Source: JBPCQA01 sp050998615
GTDB lineage: Bacteria; Actinomycetota; Actinomycetes; Propionibacteriales; Nocardioidaceae
Reading direction: 5' to 3'
NCBI GenBank assembly: GCA_050998615.1
Contig: JBPCQA010000004.1
Location: forward strand, 1 to 11,908
DNA: 11,908 bases
Shown here: piece after piece, positions 6,321 through 11,908 of the stretch
How the letters are laid out: every line of letters starts with the position of its first letter
Position numbering within the stretch: the stretch's first letter is position 1
Notes under the pieces: generated by a model
The model's database searches: none
What the model was told of the DNA's origin: nothing
Seen by the model: the letters and a program-made list of their open reading frames with translations, nothing else
Made by a program: the position numbers and the translations under genes

Positions 6321-7255
6321 GTGGAGTTCGGGCTTGTCCATCTCACCGACCCCCGCCTCTCGGGTCTCGTCGCGGAATCGCGAGCCTTCTACGCCCGGCG
6401 CGTGGCCGGTCGGGGTCCGAACAGTCCCGAGGAGCTGCCGGCGATCCGGGCTATGTCGGCCACACCCGCCCCGTCGGATCCGCCCGCTGTCGTCGAGGTT
6501 GTCCGCACCGGCGGGCGCAGCGTCCCGGTGCGCATTCACGTGCCGGCGAGCGGCGAGGCGGCCGGCGTCTTCCTGGAGATTCACGGTGGGGGGTTCTACT
6601 CGGGTTCGGCCGCGGAGAGCGACGTCCGCAACCGCAGCCTCGCCGATGCGCTCGGTCTCGCGGTCGTCAGCGTGGACTACCGGTTGGCTCCCGAACACCC
6701 CTGGCCTGCCGCACCCGACGATTGCGAAACCGCGGGGCTCTGGCTCGCCGACCACGCCGCACGCCGCTTCGGCACGACGAAGCTCTCCATCGGCGGTTCC
6801 TCGGCCGGCGCGCCCTGGCGATGACCACGCTGCTACGGCTGCGTGATCGGGAAATCACGGCGTACGGCGCCGCCGTGTTGCAGTTCGGGACCTACGACCT
6901 CAGCGCTAAGACCCCGGCCGGGCGTCTGATCGCCGACGAGTACTTTCTCGACGCCTACGCCGGATCCGTCGAGGACCGCACTCACCCGGACCTCTCGCCG
7001 GCTTACGCCGACGTCACGGATCTACCGCCGGTCCTCGTCGTCGTCGGGGCCGACGACGTCCTGCTTCAAGACAACCTGGCGATGGCCGCGCGACTCTCGG
7101 CGGTCGGCGTCGATGTCGATGTCGACCTCCGTATCTACCCCGCCTCGCCTCACGGGTTCACCGGCCATCCGACGTCCATGGCGAGGGCCGCGATGGACGA
7201 CATGGAGAGTTGGCTTCACCGGCACCTGCAGACTCCGTTCGAATCCACCGCATGA
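6321..7255 (+). pseudogene. Alpha/beta hydrolase (HSL / fold-3 type), frameshifted
   Basis: Read across one break this is an esterase/lipase-type alpha/beta hydrolase of about 311 residues in the hormone-sensitive-lipase group. The first piece, from GTG 6321, contains the oxyanion-hole motif FLEIHGGGFYSGS, the family segment VVSVDYRLAPEHPWPAAPDD, and the nucleophile elbow IGGSSAG. The frame then breaks at about 6808-6812. The family pattern SAGGxLA predicts GGCGGCGCC where the sequence has GGCGCGCC, so one G seems missing. The second piece (ALAMTTLLRLRDREITAYGA onward) carries the acid region PPVLVVVGADDVLL and the catalytic His in PASPHGFTG. Unrepaired, the first piece stops at 6824 after 167 residues, without Asp and His of the triad. 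It is divergent from the gene starting at 6017. Confidence 0.8.
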
Positions 7256-7535
7256 TCCTTGTCTCTCCGCAGACCGTCTGCATCTCGGCTCGAGGGCCGT
7301 CAGCGGCGGATGAGGGGGAGGGCAGCGCTGCCTGCTCCCACGCCAAGCGGAGTTTGGCCTATGGGGCAGACGCTGCCCCCGGAGCTGGCATGCAGTCACC
7401 GTGCCGGCCTTGTGGCCGATACCGGACAGGGCTTCCGCACCCACCTCCCACAACGAGTACGGCGGTGCACCACCGCTGAGTTTCTGCGGCCCGGGGAGTC
7501 CTACCATCGCCATCAACGACACAGGAGGTACACGC
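7256..7535. promoter_or_regulatory. Gap with hairpins and the start signals of the reductase-like gene
   Basis: No gene is seen in this gap. GGGGCAG (7363-7369) and CTGCCCC (7373-7379) form a perfect 7-bp stem with a 3-base loop, a possible terminator for the hydrolase. GGCAGCGCTGCC (7321-7332) is a perfect palindrome. A loose copy of the recurring motif (CGGC, GG, ATGAG, GGGGAG) is at 7304-7320. TACCAT (7502-7507) is a possible -10 box, and AGGAGG (7523-7528) is a strong ribosome binding site for GTG 7536. Confidence 0.45.
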
Positions 7536-8179
7536 GTGGCCCAGCTGCTCAGAGTGCAGAACTTCAACGTCTCGGGTGACGGCATCGGTGCCGGCGAGGA
7601 CCAGAGCCTCGAACGACCGTTCGGGCACGTAGACCCCGAGAGGCTATTTGCCTGGGCCGGGGCCACCGCCAGCTGGCCCATGCGCACCGACCCCGGCGGG
7701 AGCCGGGGCCTCGACGATTATCTGACGCGGGACTTCGCACGCAACATCGGCGCTGAGATCATGGGCCGCAACAAGTTCGGGCCACAGCGCGGGCCCTGGG
7801 CCACTCACGAGTGGCGCGGTTGGTGGGGTGAAGAGCCGCCCTTCCGCACCCCGGTTTTCGTCATGACCCACCACGAGCGCCCGTCGTTCACGCTCTCCGA
7901 AACCACGTTCCACTTCGTCAACCGCGACCCGGCCACCGTGCTCGCGCAGGCACGGGAAGCCGCCCAGGGGCAGGACGTCCGGCTCGGCGGCGGGGCGACG
8001 ACCATCCGAGAGTCCTGGACGCCGACCTCGTGGACACCCTGCACGTCGCGGTCTCGCCGGTAGAGCTCGGGTCCGGGGTCCGGCTTTGGCAGTCCCCGGA
8101 CGAGCTGCTCGACCGGTTCCACCTCGAGGTCGTCCCGAGCCGAAGCGGCGTGAGTCACCACCTGTTCTGGCGGAAGTGA
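7536..8179 (+). pseudogene. Dihydrofolate reductase-family (RibD C-terminal-like) protein, frameshifted
   Basis: Read across one break this is a protein of about 214 residues of the dihydrofolate reductase / RibD C-terminal superfamily, predicted NAD(P)H-dependent oxidoreductases of usually unknown substrate. The start is GTG 7536, with AGGAGG ending seven bases upstream. Visible marks are the first strand LRVQNFNVSGDG, NIGAEIMGRNKFG as the cofactor-side segment, TPVFVMTHHERPSF, and the glycine-rich RLGGGATTIRE near the C-terminus. After that the frame breaks at 8013-8014; GAGTTCCTG is expected where GAGTCCTG stands, so one T seems missing. The next frame then gives LDADLVDTLHVAVSPVELGS, GVRLWQSPDELLDRFHLEVV and SHHLFWRK, ending at TGA 8177-8179. 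The lesion removes the last strands and would probably destabilise the fold. This is not a classical folate-pathway FolA by sequence. Confidence 0.8.
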
Positions 8180-8275
8180 AAAGAGAGGGCACGGCGGCGG
8201 GCGGGAGGGCGCGCTCGGTGGTGGAGAGCTCCTCGCTCACCCGCGACCGGTAGCGCAAAGGGCGACCGCTCGACG

Positions 8276-8401
8276 ATGTCCAGCAGCCTGACCGATGTCG
8301 CTCGCGAGCCGATTCACACCGCCGTCGTGCCGCACTGCGTCGACCCGCGGTCCGCCAGGCGGCAGTGGGAGCAGAGCGAGCCGCTGCGCGAGTCCCTGTG
8401 A
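8276..8401 (+). CDS. Possible 41-residue protein before a hairpin
   Basis: ATG 8276 opens a 41-codon frame ending in TGA 8399-8401, with a perfect 10-bp hairpin starting at the next base. The composition is protein-like (SLTDVAREPIHTAVVPHCVD, then RRQWEQSEPLRESL), without the arginine/serine excess of chance frames here. There is no clear Shine-Dalgarno sequence and no recognised family. It may be the C-terminal remnant of a larger lost gene. It lies about 100 bases after the reductase-like gene on the same strand. Confidence 0.3.
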   Translation: MSSSLTDVAREPIHTAVVPHCVDPRSARRQWEQSEPLRESL

Positions 8402-8425
8402 GCCCGCTCATCGGCATGAGCGGGC
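8402..8425 (+). terminator. Perfect 10-bp hairpin, terminator-like
   Basis: GCCCGCTCAT (8402-8411) and ATGAGCGGGC (8416-8425) pair perfectly around the loop CGGC. It begins at the base after the stop of the small frame at 8276-8401. No T tract follows. The hairpin includes most of an exact copy of the recurring motif. Confidence 0.5.
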
Positions 8426-8427
8426 GC
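8412..8427 (+). repeat. Recurring intergenic motif, copy 5 (exact)
   Basis: CGGCATGAGCGGGCGC is identical over 16 bases to 228-243. Both copies are followed within about 20 bases by ATCGCTCT. Here the motif forms the loop and right arm of the 8402-8425 hairpin. Confidence 0.7.
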
Positions 8428-8506
8428 GCCATCGCTCTGCGACGATGTCCCGAGTGACCGGAAGACCGGTGACGCAGGTCAAGAAAAGACTGTCCCGCAA
8501 TCGCAC

Positions 8507-8877
8507 CTATGCGTGAGTGTGGTCACCTGATCTGGCCCCACCTGGCGTCAAAGCCTCACCGAGCGCCGCCTGTAGCTCGTCAGAGAAACGCTGCCGCGCT
8601 TCACCTGCTGTCAGCGGCCGGGCCGCTGGTGCGTCTGTGATCGTGGGCACGGTTGATCTTCCCTCTTGCTGCTCCTCCACCGTAAACCCCGGTGCCGACA
8701 AGGCGGCGGCCAGGTCGAGTCAGTATGAGCCTCCGGACCGCAGCCGGGAGGCTGTTCCCGCCGACGTGTTCGAGGCTCAACATCGCCGCCACTATCGCAG
8801 TCCGCCAGCCGGGCCAGCTCACGTGCCAGGTCGCCGACCATCCGATCCTCAGGTGGCCGGCACAATGCCCGGTACAT
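8507..8877 (-). pseudogene. Decayed small gene beside the integrase remnant
   Basis: Three pieces on the minus strand fit into one protein-like chain of about 120 residues. The first piece starts at ATG 8877 (or ATG 8841) and includes RMVGDLARELARLAD. After one surplus base near 8797 comes AIVAAMLSLEHVGGNSLPAA and VRRLIL. After another near 8723 comes DLAAALSAPGFTVEEQQEGR and then RPLTAGEARQRFSDELQAAL, to the stop at 8507. An alternative view is that the last 47 residues are a separate gene from GTG 8650, with AGAGGGA nine bases upstream. I do not recognise the family; a small accessory protein of an integrated element is plausible from its place next to an integrase. Confidence 0.35.
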
Positions 8878-8916
8878 GAGGCCATCCGTCCGGCCGGACA
8901 GGCCGGCGCCAGCCTT

Positions 8917-9459
8917 GATGCCCGCAACGTGTGCTCGCTAGTCGACGCGCCGAGCGCAGACCGGCACGAGGTTCAGCCGTTCACGGCGGCTGAGGCGCGC
9001 GCGGTCTTGGCGGCGGCTCAGGGGACGCGCGGCGCGGCCCGCTGGTCTGTCGCACTGGCGCTCGGTCTCCGCCAGGGCGAGGCGCTCGGCCTGGCATGGT
9101 CCGACGTCCACCTCGACGCCGCAACGCTTACGGTTCGGCAGGCGCTGCAACGGGTGCAGGGCCAGGGACTGGTACTCGTACCGCCGAAGTCTCGCGCGGG
9201 GAGGCGCACCATCGCCGTGCCGGCGCAGCTCGTCGCGGCCTTGCGAGCGCACCGGACGGCACAGGTAGCGGAGCGGTTGCACGCTGGCGAGCTATGGGAG
9301 ACCGGGGCCTCATGTTCTGCCAGCCCAACGGTCGGCCCGTCGACCCACGCGAGGACTGGGGGCGCGTGGAAGGCACTCTTGTGTACGGCTGGGGTCCGAG
9401 ACGCACGACTGCACGATGCGAGGCATACGGCGGCGACGTTGCTGTTGCAGCAGGGCGTA
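8917..9459 (+). pseudogene. Tyrosine recombinase (phage-type integrase) remnant
   Basis: The catalytic domain of a tyrosine integrase is recognisable. It begins at DARNVCSLVDAPS and continues with VQPFTAAEARAVLAAA. The first catalytic Arg is in LALGLRQGEALGLAW, followed by PPKSRAGRRTIAVP, and the H-x-x-R box with following His is in LHDARHTAATLLLQQGV. Between them the frame leaves and returns: one G seems missing at 9296-9298 and one G extra in the run 9358-9362. The middle piece (GDRGLMFCQPNGRPVDPRED) is in another frame. The N-terminal arm-binding and core-binding domains cannot be found upstream, and the C-terminus with the nucleophile Tyr is absent: about 12 residues after the H-x-x-R region the tRNA fragment begins. 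The remnant cannot be an active recombinase. It runs toward the tRNA fragment, as integrase genes next to an attachment site often do. Confidence 0.8.
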
Positions 9460-9483
9460 CCGGCTCGCGGACCGGGTGTTTCC

Positions 9484-9599
9484 GCAGGTCAGGCATGGAG
9501 CCGCCTATCGGAATCGAACCGATGACCTGCTCATTACGAGTGAGCCGTGCGGCGTGTCGCTGACCTGCGACGATGCGCCGGTTGCCCTTGCTGACCTGC
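9484..9599. repeat. Cluster of TGACCTGC repeats around the attachment site
   Basis: TGACCTGC occurs at 9523-9530 (inside the tRNA fragment), 9561-9568 and 9592-9599, and as the inverse GCAGGTCA at 9484-9491. Four copies in 116 bases flanking a tRNA fragment suggest recombinase or excisionase binding sites (inference). One copy is part of the tRNA, so similarity by descent from tRNA sequence is also possible. Confidence 0.4.
9496..9545 (-). tRNA. 3' half of a tRNA-Thr(CGT); probable attachment site
   Basis: On the minus strand, 9545-9531 forms a complete anticodon arm, GCTCA / CTCGTAA / TGAGC, with anticodon CGT (Thr, codon ACG). The T arm ATCGG / TTCGATT / CCGAT follows, then the acceptor 3' strand AGGCGGC, discriminator T and an encoded CCA at 9498-9496. 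The matching 5' acceptor strand (GCCGCCT) and a normal D arm are missing; the sequence upstream of the anticodon arm does not fold as tRNA. A 3'-half tRNA of this kind is what tyrosine-integrase elements leave at one end after inserting at the anticodon region. Here it marks the left end of the phage DNA lying to the right. It is not a functional tRNA. Confidence 0.75.
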
Positions 9600-9855
9600 G
9601 CTTATCACTCTCAGTGTATCGCGTCAGTTGCCGTTGTTTCTCGTGCTCGTGTGCCCCCAGTGTGCCCCGGGAGGTCCCGTGTGGACAGTCCGGGTGGCCC
9701 CCCGGCTCACCGCCAGGTGTTTCGAGGGACCGGCCCGGACGTCTGCGGCGCTGGCAGCGTCTACGCGGGGAAAGGAGTGCAAGACCGCTGTTCTGCCATC
9801 GCTCCGCGTCCCGGCCTGAATCTGAGCCGGGGGCGGTGACGTTGACGCCACGCTT
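9546..9855. other. Non-coding stretch between att fragment and phage head genes
   Basis: About 310 bases without a convincing gene. A head-tail module usually continues with further tail-joining genes on the same strand, but none is recognised here. The open minus-strand frame 9624-9851 (75 residues from a GTG) has no phage-like features. TGTGCCCC is repeated at 9650-9657 and 9661-9668. Two TGACCTGC repeats lie at its left end. Confidence 0.45.
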
Positions 9856-10176
9856 CTACCCCGAGGTCTTCACGACGATGGCCTCAAGATGATGGACCCG
9901 GCCGCGCACCGTGTGCCGCTCCAGGTCACCTTCGACCTGCAGGGTGGCACCGGCCCACGACACAGACGCGGAGGCGTCCAGGATGGCCGTACGGGGCAGG
10001 AACAGCCGATAGCGGGTGTGCACCAGGTCTTGGGTGTTGTTGACGGTTTCCAGGCTGCCCAGCGGCCGGACCTCGGCACCGATGGTGACCGTGGACGTGG
10101 TGGTGATCGGCGCACCGTAGTCGTCGTAGTCGCCGGTCGGCACCGGGATGGCCTGCACGATCCGGTCGGTGAACAT
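9856..10176 (-). CDS. Phage head-closure / head-tail joining-like protein
   Basis: A 106-residue protein from ATG 10176, whose A is the last base of the upstream gene's TGA (TGATG); a GTG at 10179 is an alternative start. The sequence fits small head-closure (stopper) proteins of siphoviruses: VQAIPVPTGDYDDYGAPITT near the N-terminus, then beta-rich EVRPLGSLETVNNTQDLVHT, YRLFLPRTAILDASASVSWA and a final GRVHHLEAIVVKTS typical of these compact barrels. In such phages this protein sits under the connector and seals the portal after DNA packaging. Assignment rests on gene order (capsid, connector, this) and general pattern, not on a diagnostic motif. It is the last recognisable gene of the module. 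Confidence 0.65.
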   Translation of the reverse strand: MFTDRIVQAIPVPTGDYDDYGAPITTTSTVTIGAEVRPLGSLETVNNTQDLVHTRYRLFLPRTAILDASASVSWAGATLQVEGDLERHTVRGRVHHLEAIVVKTSG

Positions 10177-10496
10177 CACTGGGCGCGTGCCCGGTAGCGG
10201 TTCAGCACGAATAGCTCGGCCAGGCTCCAGCCGACGAAGCCGCCCTTGATGGACACCCCGCCGACGTCGGCCGGTATCTGCTCGGGATTCGCCAGCAGCC
10301 GGGCGGTGGCGGTGGTGATGACCGCCGCCACGTCGTCGTACGGGAAGCCCTGCACGTCGAATCCCCGGCCTCTCGTGTAGGCGCTGGCCATCGCCTGCAC
10401 GACGAGCACATGCTGCCCGGCAAGGTCGACGATGGTGGGGTCGTCGCCCTGGCCGAGGAACTCGGCAACCGTCGTGCCGTCCACGGTGAGCGGCAT
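10176..10496 (-). CDS. Phage head-tail connector (adaptor)-like protein
   Basis: A 106-residue protein starting at ATG 10496, whose A is the last base of the capsid gene's TGA, so translation is coupled. The sequence is helical, as in gp6/gp15-type connector adaptors: EFLGQGDDPTIVDLAGQHVL, VVQAMASAYTRGRGF, DDVAAVITTATARLLANPEQ, and a C-terminal GWSLAELFVLNRYRARAQ. These adaptors form a ring below the portal. The position directly after the major capsid gene is the usual one for this protein. It ends in a TGATG overlap with the head-closure-like gene. The frame is intact. The family is inferred from place, size and helix pattern. Confidence 0.7.
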   Translation of the reverse strand: MPLTVDGTTVAEFLGQGDDPTIVDLAGQHVLVVQAMASAYTRGRGFDVQGFPYDDVAAVITTATARLLANPEQIPADVGGVSIKGGFVGWSLAELFVLNRYRARAQ

Positions 10497-11368
10497 CAGG
10501 CGGCGATACCGTCCAGACGTACGACGGCCTGAGCGTTCATCGGTGCCGCGTCATAGCGTGCGACGACGCGCAGCGCCAGCTGGTCGAAGTCGGCGAACGT
10601 CTCGCTGAGCACCACGACCGACGGGGCCAGGTCGCGGGCTACCGCGATCTGACCGAAGTCGGCCAGAACCGCTTGAGTGACCTTGGACGTGGTGCCGGTG
10701 ATCGGAATCCTCGGGGTGACGGTGACCGGAACGCCCCAGACGCGGAACACACCGTCGGCCGTCGGATCGGCCTGCAACACGTACTCGCCGGTGGTCGTCT
10801 TGATCTTCCGCAGGCCGGTGAACGTGCCCGGGGTGAGGAAGAAGCGCAGATTCGCCATTGTGACGTTGGCGGCCAGCGCCAGCCCCCAAGCGTCCAACAG
10901 ATTGTCCAGGGACAGGGTGCCGGCCACGTTGACGGTCTGTACGCCCGCGTAGTTGAGCAGCCCCTTCGGGGTGGTGATCCCGTCACCGGCACCGGCGATG
11001 AGCGCCGTGTCGATGGTGGTAGCCACGTCCCGCACCAGCCGGGTCTGCAAGGCGGTCGTCAGGTTGACGACGGACTGTCTCGCGAGCTCGTTGCTGAACC
11101 TGGTGAGCGTTTTTACGCTCTGCATCGTGCTGGGGAGCAAGACGATCTCGTCGAAGGACACGTCCACGGACGGAATCTGAGTGTTCTCGCCAATCCAGCC
11201 GGGCGCGGTCGGCCCGCCGAGCTTGGGGATTCTGACCTGACTGCCGTTCGTGTCGAAGATGCGCGGCCCGGCGGCGAGGAACACCGACTGAGCTTCGAGC
11301 GGCTGTATGAGGATGTGCTGGACCTGCTCTGCGGTAAGCGCAGAGGCGGTAAGGGTGGATTCGGCCAT
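10496..11368 (-). CDS. Phage major capsid protein, HK97 fold
   Basis: A 290-residue major capsid protein of the HK97 type, forming the icosahedral shell. Start ATG 11368 has GGAG eight bases upstream. The N-terminal QVQHILIQPLEAQSVFLAAG, then VRIPKLGGPTAPGWIGENTQ, and VDVSFDEIVLLPSTMQSVKT followed by LTRFSNELARQSVVNLTTAL are the typical N-arm, E-loop and spine-helix regions. LIAGAGDGITTPKGLLNYAG is a well-known segment in this family (the G-x-G-x-x-x-P-x-G-L pattern). The P-domain and A-domain follow: LRFFLTPGTFTGLRKIKTTT, VFRVWGVPVTVTPRIP and the last strand LALRVVARYDAAPMNAQAVV. There is no N-terminal delta domain or protease signature; a separate scaffold-like gene lies upstream. The frame is intact, unlike many genes left of 9460. 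Confidence 0.92.
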   Translation of the reverse strand: MAESTLTASALTAEQVQHILIQPLEAQSVFLAAGPRIFDTNGSQVRIPKLGGPTAPGWIGENTQIPSVDVSFDEIVLLPSTMQSVKTLTRFSNELARQSVVNLTTALQTRLVRDVATTIDTALIAGAGDGITTPKGLLNYAGVQTVNVAGTLSLDNLLDAWGLALAANVTMANLRFFLTPGTFTGLRKIKTTTGEYVLQADPTADGVFRVWGVPVTVTPRIPITGTTSKVTQAVLADFGQIAVARDLAPSVVVLSETFADFDQLALRVVARYDAAPMNAQAVVRLDGIAA

Positions 11369-11456
11369 TGTGGCGCTCCAGACGTGAGAAAGGTTTCACG
11401 TCGGCCGCCAGGGCCGCTACATGTCGGACGGGTACCAGACCCACACTCAGCATACA

Positions 11457-11484
11457 ACTATAGGTGTGCGGAAACCGCACACCT
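11457..11484 (-). promoter_or_regulatory. Strong hairpin with a -10-like box between scaffold and capsid genes
   Basis: AGGTGTGCGG (11462-11471) and CCGCACACCT (11475-11484) form a perfect 10-bp stem with a 3-base loop. On the minus strand TATAGT (11462-11457) overlaps the stem's end and could be a -10 box for the capsid gene about 90 bases downstream; TTGCAG lies further upstream at a longer than usual spacing. It may be a partial terminator, an RNA-processing site or a promoter setting the higher capsid dose. A smaller stem, CGTGA/TCACG, lies at 11383-11400, just before the capsid start. Confidence 0.45.
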
Positions 11485-11525
11485 GCAAGGTCGCTGTGCG
11501 GAATGGCAGCACCGCCGACTATCTC

Positions 11526-11908
11526 TTACCCGGCCTTCGCGCGCAGCAGGGCGGCCAGGTCGACGTGCTCGGGGTTGGATCGGGCACCCTGCCCGGCGTT
11601 CCCCGACGGACGCCGAGATGCGAGGTGCGGCCTCGCGGTGGCGAGCTGCTGCGCGGCCGTGGCAATCTTGCCGGGGTCCGGGTAGCCGTTCTCGTCGAGC
11701 AGGTCCGTCTCGGTGCCGAACGTCAGCAGGTCTGCCGGGTCGGCGAGCACCGACCCCGCAGAGGATGCGACGGTCGCGGCGAGCAGCCGGGCGTGCAGGT
11801 CGTCGGCTCGCTGCGCCTTCTGCCTGTAGCCAGCCGATTCCCGGCGCAGAGACTCGACGTAATCCCTCGGGAACGTGTCCGGCTGACCCGGTTGGTGCAG
11901 GTCTGCAC
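11526..11908 (-). CDS. Phage capsid scaffold-like protein, cut by the right edge
   Basis: The minus-strand frame is open from the right edge (first full codon 11906-11904) to TAA 11526-11528, giving about 126 residues without the start. It begins DLHQPGQPDTFPRDYVESLR and RESAGYRQKAQRADDLHARL, the charged helical pattern (F-P-R-D-Y-V-E-x-L-R) common in phage scaffolding proteins just before the capsid gene. A middle region ADPADLLTFGTETDLLDENG and GKIATAAQQLATARPHLA is followed by a low-complexity linker and a short C-terminal helix EHVDLAALLRAKAG. Scaffold C-termini usually bind capsid subunits during assembly. It is followed by a 157-base gap with a strong hairpin and then the capsid gene. 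The role is inferred from pattern and position. Confidence 0.7.
   Translation of the reverse strand, partial: ADLHQPGQPDTFPRDYVESLRRESAGYRQKAQRADDLHARLLAATVASSAGSVLADPADLLTFGTETDLLDENGYPDPGKIATAAQQLATARPHLASRRPSGNAGQGARSNPEHVDLAALLRAKAG

Noticed and set aside
228..8427. Integron cassette array with classical attC sites
   Set aside because: One motif per gap and varied small genes suggested it, but the gaps examined show no GTTRRRY/RYYYAAC core pairs and the only recombinase fragment looks phage-type. It is kept only as a question under the repeat finding.
7644..8432. Long minus-strand open frame (262 codons)
   Set aside because: It lies antisense to the reductase-like gene, whose family motifs are clear; the composition is that of a high-GC shadow frame.
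9416..9563. Open frames reading through the tRNA fragment
   Set aside because: They arise from antisense translation of tRNA sequence and have no independent protein support.
9624..9851. 75-codon minus-strand frame following the head-closure gene
   Set aside because: It has a GTG start, but no phage-like pattern and low-complexity Pro/Thr/Gly-rich content; not supported as the next phage gene.
1..11908. CRISPR array or rRNA
   Set aside because: No regularly spaced repeat series and no rRNA-like sequence is seen on either strand.

Overview
The window is high-GC DNA with frequent GTG/TTG starts and Shine-Dalgarno motifs. It carries small enzyme families common in Actinobacteria (DUF4037, SnoaL-like, a RibD-type reductase, GNATs), so an actinobacterial chromosome is the best guess. 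No gene here fixes the genus.

Layout. Positions 1-9460 form an accessory region of mostly single, unrelated genes on both strands: a peptidase S51-like protein (-), a two-gene module with a PD-(D/E)XK nuclease-like protein (+), a DUF4037 gene followed by a SnoaL-like gene (-), three acetyltransferase-type genes (-,+,-), an alpha/beta hydrolase of the HSL type (+), a dihydrofolate-reductase-family protein (+), and a decayed small gene (-) beside a decayed tyrosine integrase (+). At 9496-9545 lies the 3' half of a tRNA-Thr(CGT) on the minus strand. From 9856 to the right edge runs a leftward phage head module: scaffold-like protein (cut by the edge), HK97-type major capsid protein, head-tail connector and head-closure-like protein. 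The last three are coupled by TGATG stop/start overlaps.

Two things stand out. First, most accessory genes carry reading-frame lesions that can be restored by eye: one in-frame TAA, one 5-bp tandem duplication, and many one-base changes, mostly in short G/C runs. The phage genes, two acetyltransferases and the S51 gene are intact. This is either real decay of an old island or uneven sequence quality. The duplication and the nonsense codon favour real decay at those two sites; the homopolymer indels could be read errors.

Second, a short motif close to CGGCATGAGCGGGCG recurs in the intergenic gaps, always on the + strand whatever the orientation of the neighbouring genes, and often as part of a hairpin. 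It may be a dispersed repeat, a terminator family or a cassette boundary.

The tRNA fragment suggests the phage on the right integrated into a tRNA-Thr gene beside the integrase remnant of an older element, making this a repeatedly used integration site. The best candidate for an undescribed functional unit is the coupled pair at 1294-2093, a small protein of about 98 codons plus a nuclease-like protein; here the first gene is broken.
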